A stretch of DNA of 64,000 nt. It comes from Adhaeribacter swui. Its GTDB lineage: Bacteria; Bacteroidota; Bacteroidia; Cytophagales; Hymenobacteraceae. The translations under genes were made by a program, and so were the position numbers. Position 1 is the stretch's first letter. Each line of letters begins with the position of its first letter. This document shows, in pieces, positions 36,928-45,588 of the stretch. The notes under the pieces were generated by a model. It was not told where the DNA came from. It did not search any database and worked only from the letters and a program-made list of their open reading frames with translations. The stretch covers positions 5,524,585 to 5,588,584 of the forward strand of contig NZ_CP055156.1 in NCBI RefSeq assembly GCF_014217805.1. The letters are read 5' to 3'.

Positions 36928-38067
36928 ATGAAAATAGTTCTCTTCTACCATTCCCTGCTTTCTGACTGGAACCACGGGAATGCGCATTTTTTAAGAGGCA
37001 TCGTGCAGGAGTTAAAAGTGAGAGGCCACGAAGTGCAAGTTTACGAGCCCGAAAATGGCTGGAGTCTGCAGAATTTAGTGAATGAATACGGACCCGAAAA
37101 ATTAAACGAACTGCACAGCTATTATCCAGGCTTGGCCACCAACTTCTATAATCTGGATACGCTTAAACTGGATTCGGTTTTATTAAACGCGGATTTGGTG
37201 CTGGTGCACGAGTGGAACGATCATGAGCTGGTAAAACGCATTGGCGAACACCGGATAGGTAAAAATTACAAATTGCTTTTCCACGATACCCACCACCGCG
37301 CTGTAACCGAAAAAAGCAGCATGGCCGCCTACGATTTATCGCACTACGATGGCGTATTGGCTTTTGGTGAAGTGATCAAGAATATTTACCTGCAGGAACA
37401 ATGGACGCAAAAAGCCTGGACCTGGCACGAAGCCGCCGATGATTCGGTGTTTTACCCGCGTACGAAAACTGAACTACAAGGCGATTTGGTTTGGATCGGG
37501 AACTGGGGCGATGAAGAACGTACCGCCGAGCTGCACGAATTTTTAATAAATCCAGTGAAAGAACTAGGTTTAAAAGCGAAAATTTACGGGGTCCGTTACC
37601 CGGAGCACGCCTTAAAATCTTTAGCCGATGCGGGTATTGAATACGGCGGCTGGTTACCCAACTACAAAGCGCCCGAAGAGTTTGCCAAATACAAAGTAAC
37701 CGTACACGTGCCACGTCGACCTTACGTGGAGGCTTTACCCGGCATTCCTACCATCCGGCCCTTTGAAGCTTTAAGTTGCGGTATTCCTTTAATAACAGCG
37801 CCCTGGGAAGATGCCGAAAACTTATTCACGCCCGGTCAGGATTTTCTGGTAGCGCAAAACGGCGAAGAAATGAAACAGCATTTAAGAACCGTACTTTCCG
37901 ACGAAAACAAAGCCGGCGCGTTAGTGGCACAAGGCTTAAAAACCATTAACCAGCGGCATACCTGCGCGCACCGGGTAAATGAATTAGAAATTATCTGCGG
38001 AGAGCTGGGCATTGATTCTGCTAAAATATTGGGCAACAAAAAAGAACAAAACTTACATGCAAAATAA
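36928..38067 (+). CDS. CgeB-like glycosyltransferase (copy 1)
   Basis: A 379-residue GT-B-fold protein with the N-terminal pattern KIVLFYHSLLSDWNHGNAHFLRGIVQELKVRGHEVQVYEPE shared in shorter form by the next two genes. The C-terminal half has KVTVHVPRRPYVEALPGIPTIRPFEALSCGIPLITAPWEDAENLF, the CgeB/GT1-like donor-site region. It is soluble. First of three tandem paralogs; its 3' end overlaps the next start by 11 bp. CgeB is known as a spore-coat glycosylation protein in Bacillus; here only the fold and family are claimed. Confidence 0.82.
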   Translation: MKIVLFYHSLLSDWNHGNAHFLRGIVQELKVRGHEVQVYEPENGWSLQNLVNEYGPEKLNELHSYYPGLATNFYNLDTLKLDSVLLNADLVLVHEWNDHELVKRIGEHRIGKNYKLLFHDTHHRAVTEKSSMAAYDLSHYDGVLAFGEVIKNIYLQEQWTQKAWTWHEAADDSVFYPRTKTELQGDLVWIGNWGDEERTAELHEFLINPVKELGLKAKIYGVRYPEHALKSLADAGIEYGGWLPNYKAPEEFAKYKVTVHVPRRPYVEALPGIPTIRPFEALSCGIPLITAPWEDAENLFTPGQDFLVAQNGEEMKQHLRTVLSDENKAGALVAQGLKTINQRHTCAHRVNELEIICGELGIDSAKILGNKKEQNLHAK

Positions 38068-39166
38068 GAAAAATTTAAAAATTGCTTTTTTTGGTTCCAG
38101 CCTGGTGTCGGCTTATTGGAACGGAGCGGCCACGTATTACCGGGGCATTGTGCGGGCTTTACACCAACGTGGCCATGAGGTTACTTTTTACGAACCAGAT
38201 GCCTACCAGCGTCAGGAAAACCGCGATATGCCCGACCCGGATTGGGCCAAAGTGGTGGTTTATCCCGCTACCGAAGAAGCCGTGTTACAAGCCCTGGAAG
38301 ATGCCACTCACGCGGATATTGTAGTAAAAGCCAGCGGAGTTGGTGTTTTTGACGAGTTGCTGGAAGCTGAAGTTTTAAAATTACAAACGCCCGACCGGAC
38401 TGTTATTTTCTGGGACGTAGATGCGCCGGCCACCCTGGACCGCGTGCAGCACAACCCGCAAGACTCTTTCCGGAACCATATTCCGCAGTACGATTTAATT
38501 TTAACGTATGGCGGCGGCGAACCGGTAATCCAAGCCTACGAAGCTTTAGGCGCCAAACAATGCGTACCTATTTATAATGCTTTAGATACCGCTACCCATT
38601 TTCCGGTAGAACCTAATCCAAAATTTGCCTGCGACTTAGCTTTTCTGGGTAACCGCTTGCCCGACCGCGAAGCCCGGGTAGAACAATTCTTTTTAGATGT
38701 GGCCGCCAAATGTCCGGAGCAAACCTTTATGATTGGCGGTAGTGGCTGGGGCGATAAGCCGATGAGCCCTAACGTAAAATACATTGGCCACGTGTTTACT
38801 CAGGATCATAATGCCTTTAACTGCACGCCCAAAGCGGTTTTAAATATCAGCCGCGAAAGCATGGCCCGTTATGGCTTCTCGCCGGCAACCCGGGTATTTG
38901 AAGCAGCCGGCGCCGCCGCTTGCATTATTACCGATTATTGGGAAGGTATTGATTTCTTTTTTGAACCCGGCACCGAAATCCTAGTAGCCCGAGATGGCGA
39001 CGAAGTAGCCCAGATTATGGCCGGTTTAACAGAAGAAAAAGCAAAATCCATTGGTGAAGCCGCTTATAAAAAAGTTTTAGCTGCCCATACCTACGACCAT
39101 CGTGCCGACCAGTTAGACCAACTGCTTTTCAGCAAAATAAGTAAAAAAGCCGGGGAGTTAGTATGA
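38057..39166 (+). CDS. CgeB-like glycosyltransferase (copy 2)
   Basis: A 369-residue protein. I start at 38057 (MQNKKNLKIAFFGSSLVSAY), overlapping copy 1 by 11 bp; a frame from 38012 would add 15 residues within the previous gene. It has an N-terminal GT-B domain with YRGIVRALHQRGHEVTFYEPD, the middle ILTYGGGEPVIQAYEALGAK, a WGDKPMSPNVKYIGHV strand, and a C-terminal FSPATRVFEAAGAAACIITDYWEGIDFFFEPGTEILVA donor-site block. Tandem paralog of copies 1 and 3. Confidence 0.84.
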   Translation: MQNKKNLKIAFFGSSLVSAYWNGAATYYRGIVRALHQRGHEVTFYEPDAYQRQENRDMPDPDWAKVVVYPATEEAVLQALEDATHADIVVKASGVGVFDELLEAEVLKLQTPDRTVIFWDVDAPATLDRVQHNPQDSFRNHIPQYDLILTYGGGEPVIQAYEALGAKQCVPIYNALDTATHFPVEPNPKFACDLAFLGNRLPDREARVEQFFLDVAAKCPEQTFMIGGSGWGDKPMSPNVKYIGHVFTQDHNAFNCTPKAVLNISRESMARYGFSPATRVFEAAGAAACIITDYWEGIDFFFEPGTEILVARDGDEVAQIMAGLTEEKAKSIGEAAYKKVLAAHTYDHRADQLDQLLFSKISKKAGELV

Positions 39167-40245
39167 AGCAGGAATCCTTAAACATTGTTATTCTGGGTTT
39201 ATCCATTACTTCGTCCTGGGGAAATGGTCACGCTACTACGTTCCGGGGTTTGGTGCGCGAACTGGCTAACCGCGGGCATCGGGTTTTGTTTCTGGAAAGA
39301 GATGTGCCGTGGTACGCTTCCAGCCGCGATTTACCTAACCCGGGTTATTGCGACACGCAATTGTATACCTCCCTGGATGATCTGCAAACCCGGTTTACCG
39401 AACAAGTACGCGAAGCCGATTTTGTAATGGTAGGTTCTTACGTTCCGGAAGGCGTAGCGGTCGGGCAATGGGTCATTAATACCGCGCAAGGCATTAAAGC
39501 TTTTTACGATATCGACACGCCGGTTACTTTAGCTAAACTGGAACGCCAGGATTACGAGTATTTGCATCCGCGGCTCATTCCGCAGTACGATTTATATTTA
39601 TCCTTTACAGGCGGACCAACGTTAGATTTACTCGAACAAAAATATGGTTCGCCCAAAGCCCGGCCATTGTACTGTTCTTTCGATCCGGATTTGTATTTCC
39701 CGGAATTGCAGGAGTTAAAATGGGACCTGGGTTATTTAGGAACTTACAGCGACGACCGGCAACCGCCTTTAGAAAAATTAATGCTGGATGCCGCCCGCGC
39801 CTGGCCGGAAGGCAAGTTTGTAGTGGCCGGCCCGCAGTACCCCGAAACCATTCAGTGGCCCGCCAACACGCAATACATCCATCATTTGCCGCCCGCGGAG
39901 CACCGGAAGTTTTACAACAGCCAACGCTTTACCCAAAATATTACGCGGGTAGATATGATTAAAGCGGGTTATTCCCCTAGCGTTCGTTTGTTTGAAGCGG
40001 CCGCTTGCGGTACGCCCATTATCAGCGATTATTGGAATGGCCTGGACTCAATTTTTAAATTTGAATCCGAAATCCTGGTTTCTTACTCCGCCGCCGATAC
40101 TTTGCGGTTTTTAAAGGAAATTTCAGAACCGGAAAGAAAAGCCATTGGCGAAAAAGCCCGGCAAAAAGTTTTAGTGCAGCATACCGCGGCGCACCGGGCT
40201 TTAGAAGTAGAACAATACATCCGGGAATACAAGATTTTAGCTTAA
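39163..40245 (+). CDS. CgeB-like glycosyltransferase (copy 3)
   Basis: A 360-residue paralog of copy 2, starting in an ATGA overlap with it. It has NIVILGLSITSSWGNGHATTFRGLVRELANRGHRVLFLERD at the N-terminus, LYLSFTGGPTLDLLEQKYG in the middle, and SPSVRLFEAAACGTPIISDYWNGLDSIFKFESEILV at the C-terminus. No membrane helix. A very long hairpin directly after its stop (40253-40313) suggests the operon ends or is attenuated here. Confidence 0.84.
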   Translation: MKQESLNIVILGLSITSSWGNGHATTFRGLVRELANRGHRVLFLERDVPWYASSRDLPNPGYCDTQLYTSLDDLQTRFTEQVREADFVMVGSYVPEGVAVGQWVINTAQGIKAFYDIDTPVTLAKLERQDYEYLHPRLIPQYDLYLSFTGGPTLDLLEQKYGSPKARPLYCSFDPDLYFPELQELKWDLGYLGTYSDDRQPPLEKLMLDAARAWPEGKFVVAGPQYPETIQWPANTQYIHHLPPAEHRKFYNSQRFTQNITRVDMIKAGYSPSVRLFEAAACGTPIISDYWNGLDSIFKFESEILVSYSAADTLRFLKEISEPERKAIGEKARQKVLVQHTAAHRALEVEQYIREYKILA

Positions 40246-40252
40246 GCAAACC

Positions 40253-40313
40253 AATGTAAGTAGCTCCGAAAAGCAAATTTTTAAAAATTTCGTTTTTCGG
40301 AGCTGCTTACATT
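40253..40313 (+). terminator. 61-bp hairpin with AT palindrome core
   Basis: The outer arms AATGTAAG (40253-40260) and CTTACATT, then AGCTCCGAAAA with TTTTCGGAGCT, pair almost perfectly. The centre is the 16-bp perfect palindrome AAATTTTTAAAAATTT (40275-40290). Only one mismatched position and a small internal bulge interrupt about 30 bp of pairing. It begins 8 bp after the third CgeB-like gene. A terminator or 3' stabilising structure is likely. Confidence 0.7.
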
Positions 40314-40504
40314 TACCATTAACTGCCTTTTACTTTATTTTTCCGGAAAACGTCTTATTGCTACCGGTGCTATAAAACAGAAGCTTTTGGCTAATGGCTA
40401 AGCTTTCCTCAAAATGCTTTTTTTTAATAATTAAAAAGAAAATTACATAACATAACCTCTTACCAAAGAGTATACCCACACAACAAAATTTAGCTTAAAT
40501 ATTC

Positions 40505-41323
40505 ATGAGTACGTTGCAGCAGGAAATTGAACAACTAGGTCCGTGGTTTCATAATATTCACTTACCCGATGGTACTCAAACCGCGCCCCACCACACGCTG
40601 GGTGACTTTCCGGCTTTTAAATGGAAAGACATTGCGCCCTCCATTCCCGAAGATTTAAGCGGCTGGAACGTGCTGGATGTGGGCTGTAATGCGGGTTATT
40701 ACACCTTGCAATTAGCCCAAAGAGGGGCGCAGGTTCTGGCCATTGATATAGACCCACATTACTTAAAACAAGGTACCTGGGTGGCCAAACAGTTCAACCT
40801 AAGTCATCAAATTGAGTTCCGGCAAATGCAGGTGTACGATGTGGTAAAGCTGGAACAAAGCTTTGATTTAATCTGGTACATGGGCGTGCTGTATCATTTG
40901 CGGTATCCTTTGCTTTCTTTGGACATCCTTTCCCAAAAATTAAAGCGGCTCATGGTTTTTCAAACCTTAACCATGCCGGGCGAAGAAGTGGCCGAGATAC
41001 CTTACGATTTAGATTTTAATGCCCGCGAAAAAATGCAGCAAGATGGCTGGCCCAAAATGGCGTTTATCGAAAACCGGCTCGCCGGCGATGTCACCAACTG
41101 GTGGGCGCCCAACCACGCGGGCATTGAGGCCATGCTGCGCTCCTGCGGTTTAAAAGTTACCCAACGCCCCGCCCACGAAATTTACCTCTGCGAACCCGAT
41201 CCCGATAACAACAAAAGTGTCCATTCCTGGAACAGCTCCGAGTATTTATCGGCAACCGGGCAAAACTGGTCCGAAGCCGTAAAAGAAAAAGTTACCCACA
41301 AAAACCGGACATTAACTTCGTAA
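40505..41323 (+). CDS. TIGR04290-type methyltransferase
   Basis: A 272-residue SAM-dependent methyltransferase. Motif I is VLDVGCNAGYYTLQLAQRG (about residues 56-74), followed by IDIDPHYL and FDLIWYMGVLYHLRYPLLSLD, a layout like CmoB. The family-specific block is NWWAPNHAGIEAMLRSCGLKV near the C-terminus. I recognise it as the glycosyltransferase-associated methyltransferase family (TIGR04290), in agreement with its position next to four glycosyltransferases. A sugar or lipid-linked glycan is the probable substrate. The family assignment is from memory and needs an HMM check. Confidence 0.78.
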   Translation: MSTLQQEIEQLGPWFHNIHLPDGTQTAPHHTLGDFPAFKWKDIAPSIPEDLSGWNVLDVGCNAGYYTLQLAQRGAQVLAIDIDPHYLKQGTWVAKQFNLSHQIEFRQMQVYDVVKLEQSFDLIWYMGVLYHLRYPLLSLDILSQKLKRLMVFQTLTMPGEEVAEIPYDLDFNAREKMQQDGWPKMAFIENRLAGDVTNWWAPNHAGIEAMLRSCGLKVTQRPAHEIYLCEPDPDNNKSVHSWNSSEYLSATGQNWSEAVKEKVTHKNRTLTS

Positions 41324-41450
41324 TTAAATTAAAACGGTTAACCCCGCCTTAGGCTTAAACCGAGATAAGGCTAATTTTTTAAAAATTTACATTTCTGAGT
41401 AGTACGTAATTCTGGAGTAGCAGCGTAGCCGATAGGTAATAATTTTCAAA

Positions 41451-42893
41451 ATGTTAGATTACGAAGTAAAAGTGAAGCCCGGGGAAAAACAGGTAAGCCT
41501 GCCCTGGATTCAGGTAGCACCGAATGCCCCGTATTTTATTACCGAAACCGGCGAAAACTGGACGCCCATTGGTCAGAACGATGCGATTACCTGGCCGGAT
41601 TTTGCCGGTTTATTCCGCCGGAAAGATTATGGCGCCGTAGAAAACCATTTGGCTTATTTAGTAGACCATGGCGTAAACTGCTTACGGTTTATGCTGGAAT
41701 ACGCCCAAACCGAGAACCGCTACCTCGAAAAACCGGTAGGCAAGTTTCAGCCGAACATGCTCAAGTTGTGGGACGATTTATTTGCACTTTGCGAAAAATA
41801 CAGCTTACGCATTCTGCTCACGCCTTACGATACTTTTTGGATGTGGATCCGCTGGAAACATCATCCTTATAATAAAGCAAACGGTGGACCCTGCGCCAAA
41901 CGGTCGCGGTGGTTGTTGTGCCCGGATACGCTGCATGCCATTAAAAACCGATTAACATTTGCCGCAGAGCGTTGGGGCCGCAGTGGCGCTTTGTTTGCCT
42001 GGGATTTGTGGAACGAAATTCACCCGGCACACGCCGAAAATAACACGGAAGTTTTTTACCAGTTTATTCAGGAAATAAGCACCCATTTGCGCGAAGTGGA
42101 AATGGGTTTGTACGGCCGCACGCACTTGCAAACCGTTTCCCTATTCGGGCCGGTTTTGTACGAGCATCCGGCCGTAGCCGATGTTATTTTCCGGCACCCG
42201 CAACTCGATTTTGCTACTACCCATTTTTACGATGCCAAAACCATTAATCACCCGAAAGATACCGTAAACTCGGCCATTTGCACGGGAGCTTTGGTGCGGG
42301 AAGCCCTAGAACATTTACATCAGCCCAAACCTTTTTTTGATAGTGAACACGGACCGATTCACAATTTTAAAGATTTGCGAAAAACCTTGCCCGATGATTT
42401 TGACGATGAGTACTTCCGGCACATTCAATGGTCACACCTGGCATCGGGGGCAGCTGGCGGTGGTATGCGCTGGCCCAACCGCCACCCGCACGTACTTACG
42501 CCGGGCATGCGCGTAGCTCAATCCAGCTTAGCTAAGTTTGCGCAACTTATTAACTGGTCTACCTTTAAACGCCAAAACCTGAATCAGGAAATAAAAATAT
42601 CTTCTCCGGCCTTTGCCAAATTTGGCTGTGCCGACGACAAGCAAGCAATTGTGTATTTATTGCGCCAGGATAAACGCGATAAAAAGAAGATGGTAGATAG
42701 AACTGCCCCCGCTATTCCGGTTACTGTTTCGGTGCCGGACTTACAACCTGGTTCTTACCAAGTATTTTTCTGGAAAACGCAAGAAGGTTTTTTACTATCG
42801 CAGCAAGTAGTAGAAGTAAAACAAAGCCAAGAACTTACATTGGAAATTCCGCCTATTGTTACGGATATCGCCGTAGCCATTAAGCAGATTTAA
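41451..42893 (+). CDS. GH5-like intracellular glycoside hydrolase
   Basis: A 480-residue clan-A (TIM barrel) protein without signal peptide. The barrel covers about 25-380: LVDHGVNCLRFMLEY, RILLTPYDTFW, the acid/base in WDLWNEIHP (Glu189), the FATTHFYD strand, and a probable nucleophile in FDSEHGP (Glu299). Residues about 390-480 form a beta-sandwich-like tail (VTVSVPDLQPGSYQVFFWKT). By eye it fits GH5/cellulase-superfamily proteins. The cytoplasmic location beside glycosyltransferases suggests trimming, transglycosylation or turnover of the product rather than polymer degradation. It is the last gene of the cluster. Confidence 0.75.
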   Translation: MLDYEVKVKPGEKQVSLPWIQVAPNAPYFITETGENWTPIGQNDAITWPDFAGLFRRKDYGAVENHLAYLVDHGVNCLRFMLEYAQTENRYLEKPVGKFQPNMLKLWDDLFALCEKYSLRILLTPYDTFWMWIRWKHHPYNKANGGPCAKRSRWLLCPDTLHAIKNRLTFAAERWGRSGALFAWDLWNEIHPAHAENNTEVFYQFIQEISTHLREVEMGLYGRTHLQTVSLFGPVLYEHPAVADVIFRHPQLDFATTHFYDAKTINHPKDTVNSAICTGALVREALEHLHQPKPFFDSEHGPIHNFKDLRKTLPDDFDDEYFRHIQWSHLASGAAGGGMRWPNRHPHVLTPGMRVAQSSLAKFAQLINWSTFKRQNLNQEIKISSPAFAKFGCADDKQAIVYLLRQDKRDKKKMVDRTAPAIPVTVSVPDLQPGSYQVFFWKTQEGFLLSQQVVEVKQSQELTLEIPPIVTDIAVAIKQI

Positions 42894-42924
42894 GAATTGG
42901 CTACTTAATGACTACGGGATAACA

Positions 42925-42960
42925 CCAGAATTTAAAATTTTTAAAAATTTTAGATTCTGG
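42925..42960. terminator. 36-bp palindromic terminator
   Basis: A near-perfect 36-bp palindrome with arms CCAGAAT...ATTCTGG around the 18-bp core AAAATTTTTAAAAATTTT (42934-42951). It lies between the converging GH5-like and E1 genes, so it may terminate both. Confidence 0.62.
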
Positions 42961-42977
42961 CAAATTCAAAACATTCT

Positions 42978-45401
42978 TTAGTATATCGGCGGATAGTTTT
43001 CCGGATCTGCTTCTTGCATTAACTCATAAGCCGCGTCAAAAATATCTTCTACATTCGGTTTAGAGAAATAATCGCCATCGGAAGAATAAGAAGGCCGGTG
43101 TTCCTGCGCTGAAATGGCCCGCGGTTGGGCATCCAGCCATTTATAAGCGCCTTGTTCGTCCAATACTTTCTGCATCATAAAGGCGCTTCCACCACCCGGA
43201 ACATCTTCGTCGGCAAATATTATTTTGTTGGTTTTCTTTACAGATTCCAGAATCATATTCGGAATATCGAATGGCAGCAAGGTTTGCACATCAATGACTT
43301 CCACTGAAATCTTAAATTCGGCTAATTGCTGCGCCGCTTCCATTACCACCCGGCACATCGAACCATAGGTAACTACCGTTACGTGCTCTCCGGAACGCAA
43401 AATTTCCGGAACTCCAAGGGGTACCGTAATTTCGCCAATATTGGTTGGCATGCGCTCTTTTAAACGGTAACCATTTAAGCACTCTATAATTAATGCCGGA
43501 TCGTCGGATTTTAACAGCGTATTGTAAAAACCTGCAGCTTGGGTCATGTTACGGGGTACCAAAACGTGCATACCGCGCAACGTATTTAAAACCATGCCCA
43601 TGGGAGAGCCCGAATGCCACACTCCTTCGAGCCGGTGCCCGCGGGTCCGGATAATTACCGGGGCTTTCTGGCCGCCTTTGGTACGGTAATGCAAACAAGC
43701 TAAATCGTCGGATAAAGTTTGAATGGCGTAAATCAGATAATCCAGGTATTGAATCTCGGCGATGGGGCGCAAACCCCGCAACGCAGCGCCAATCCCCTGC
43801 CCCACAATGGTGCATTCCCGGATACCGGTATCGGTAACGCGTAGTTCCCCGAATTTATCTTGCAGGCCGGCAAAAGCTTGGTTTACATCCCCAATTTTAC
43901 CTACATCTTCGCCGATAGCAAACAAACGTGGTTCGCGGGTTAAGGCAGCAGCAAAACAAGCTCTTAATACTTCGCGGGCATCTACCAGCGGGCTGTTCTC
44001 GTCGTATTCCGGTTTTACTTCGCCCACTAATAAAGGGGATTCTTCGGATTGGCTGATTAAATAAGAATTGTACCGGTCAGCATTCTCCCCGATTACTTGC
44101 TCCAACCAACTTAACAAATTACGCCGGCTTTTCAATCTTTCCTGACGTACGTAACGTAGCGCTTTTTTAACGGCTTTTACCGCGTCGTATCGATTGGGAA
44201 TGGTATTTTTGCGTAGTTCTTCGGCAATACCGGCTATCTGAGTAGCGTGACTATTAGCCGTTTCGGTGGCCAGTTTATCCAGGAGCGCCAGTGCTTCGTT
44301 ATGGTCGGCTTTTACACCCCCAATGTAATCGTTCCAGGCGGCTAAACGGGCTTGCCGTACCGCTTCGCGGCCTTCAGCTTCCAGGTGGTCCAGCATTTCG
44401 GTGGTCGCGTATTCGTTCGCCAGAATCCACTCGCGCATGCACTTTAAGCAATCGTGTTCTTCTTCCCAGGCCAAACGCTCTTTTGATTTATAACGCTCGT
44501 GCGAGCCGGAGGTGGAATGCCCTTGAGGTTGGGTCATTTCCTGCACATGTATTAATACGGGCACGTGTTGTTCGCGGCACAGGTCCACGGCGTAAGCGTA
44601 TAAATTGCATAATGCTTCGTAATCCCAGCCTTTTACCGTAAATATTTCGTAGCCGGGCTCTTCCGGACTGTCGCGCTGAAAACCCGAAAGAATTTTAGAA
44701 ATATTGCCTTTGGTCATTTGGTATTCATTCGGTACCGAAATACCGTAATCGTCGTCCCAAACCGAAAGAAGCATAGGCACTTGCAAAACTCCAGCCGCAT
44801 TAAATGCTTCAAAAAACATCCCCTCGGCGGTAGAGGCATTACCAATGGTACCAAAGGCTACTTCGTTACCATTTATCGAAAAATTAGTAAATTCCTGTAA
44901 GTCCGGGTTAAGCCGGTATAGTTTAGAAGCGTAAGCTAAACCCAATAAGCGGGGCATCTGCGCGGCGGTGGGCGAAATATCAGCGCTGGAATTTTTAATT
45001 TCCATCAAATTTTTCCACTTGCCGTCTTCATCCAGAGAGCGGGTACTAAAGTGCCCATTCATGCAGCGGCCGGCGGTAGCGGGCTCGGCTTCCACATCGG
45101 CGTGGGCATACAGTTGCGCAAAATACTGCTGAAGCGTTAACTCCCCGGTAGCAAACATAAACGTTTGATCGCGGTAATAACCCGAACGAAAATCGCCGTT
45201 CCGGAAATACTTCGCCATCGCCAACTGTGCTACTTCTTTCCCATCCCCAAAAATCCCGAACTTAGCTTTACCCATAAAAACTTCCTTGCGGCCAGTAAGA
45301 CTTGCTTGCCGGCTTTCGTAAGCTAATCGGTAGTCTCGTAGTATTTCCTCTCTGCTGAGAGCCTGTTTTTGTACGAGTGCAGCAGTTTGCATCATAGTCA
45401 A
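42978..45401 (-). CDS. Fused alpha/beta 2-oxoacid dehydrogenase E1
   Basis: An 807-residue thiamine-diphosphate enzyme joining E1 alpha (about 1-450) and E1 beta (about 470-807), the E1 of a branched-chain 2-oxoacid or pyruvate dehydrogenase complex. The alpha part has the cofactor region EVAFGTIGNASTAEGMFFEAFNAAG with a WDDDYGIS block; the usual GDG...NN cofactor motif is GNA...DD here, as I recall for this Bacteroidota subfamily. QGHSTSGSHERYKSKERL is the phosphorylation-loop-like segment. The beta part has GEDVGKIGDVNQAFAGL, GIGAALRGLRPIAEIQYLDY and VIDVQTLLPFD. No E2 or E3 gene is adjacent. Confidence 0.88.
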   Translation of the reverse strand: MTMMQTAALVQKQALSREEILRDYRLAYESRQASLTGRKEVFMGKAKFGIFGDGKEVAQLAMAKYFRNGDFRSGYYRDQTFMFATGELTLQQYFAQLYAHADVEAEPATAGRCMNGHFSTRSLDEDGKWKNLMEIKNSSADISPTAAQMPRLLGLAYASKLYRLNPDLQEFTNFSINGNEVAFGTIGNASTAEGMFFEAFNAAGVLQVPMLLSVWDDDYGISVPNEYQMTKGNISKILSGFQRDSPEEPGYEIFTVKGWDYEALCNLYAYAVDLCREQHVPVLIHVQEMTQPQGHSTSGSHERYKSKERLAWEEEHDCLKCMREWILANEYATTEMLDHLEAEGREAVRQARLAAWNDYIGGVKADHNEALALLDKLATETANSHATQIAGIAEELRKNTIPNRYDAVKAVKKALRYVRQERLKSRRNLLSWLEQVIGENADRYNSYLISQSEESPLLVGEVKPEYDENSPLVDAREVLRACFAAALTREPRLFAIGEDVGKIGDVNQAFAGLQDKFGELRVTDTGIRECTIVGQGIGAALRGLRPIAEIQYLDYLIYAIQTLSDDLACLHYRTKGGQKAPVIIRTRGHRLEGVWHSGSPMGMVLNTLRGMHVLVPRNMTQAAGFYNTLLKSDDPALIIECLNGYRLKERMPTNIGEITVPLGVPEILRSGEHVTVVTYGSMCRVVMEAAQQLAEFKISVEVIDVQTLLPFDIPNMILESVKKTNKIIFADEDVPGGGSAFMMQKVLDEQGAYKWLDAQPRAISAQEHRPSYSSDGDYFSKPNVEDIFDAAYELMQEADPENYPPIY

Positions 45402-45537
45402 AGTTTAGAGGCAAATTAAGTTAATGGTTCAAAATACGGAAATTTTACCCGTAAATCAAACCCGTAAACCCAAGCGCCTCCCTTTTGGTTTAAGTTTAAC
45501 GCTAAATTCCGTATTTATGTTTTTGCGGGATTAATGC

Positions 45538-45545
45538 TATATTTG
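45538..45545 (+). promoter_or_regulatory. Candidate -7 element of the DUF1573 gene
   Basis: TATATTTG matches TAnnTTTG exactly and lies 44 bp before the ATG, a plausible leader length. A TTTG occurs at 45522-45525, but the 12-bp spacing is shorter than the usual one. Confidence 0.45.
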
Positions 45546-45588
45546 TAACAATTCTACGGTTGCAAATATAATTTTAAAGGCTATATAC

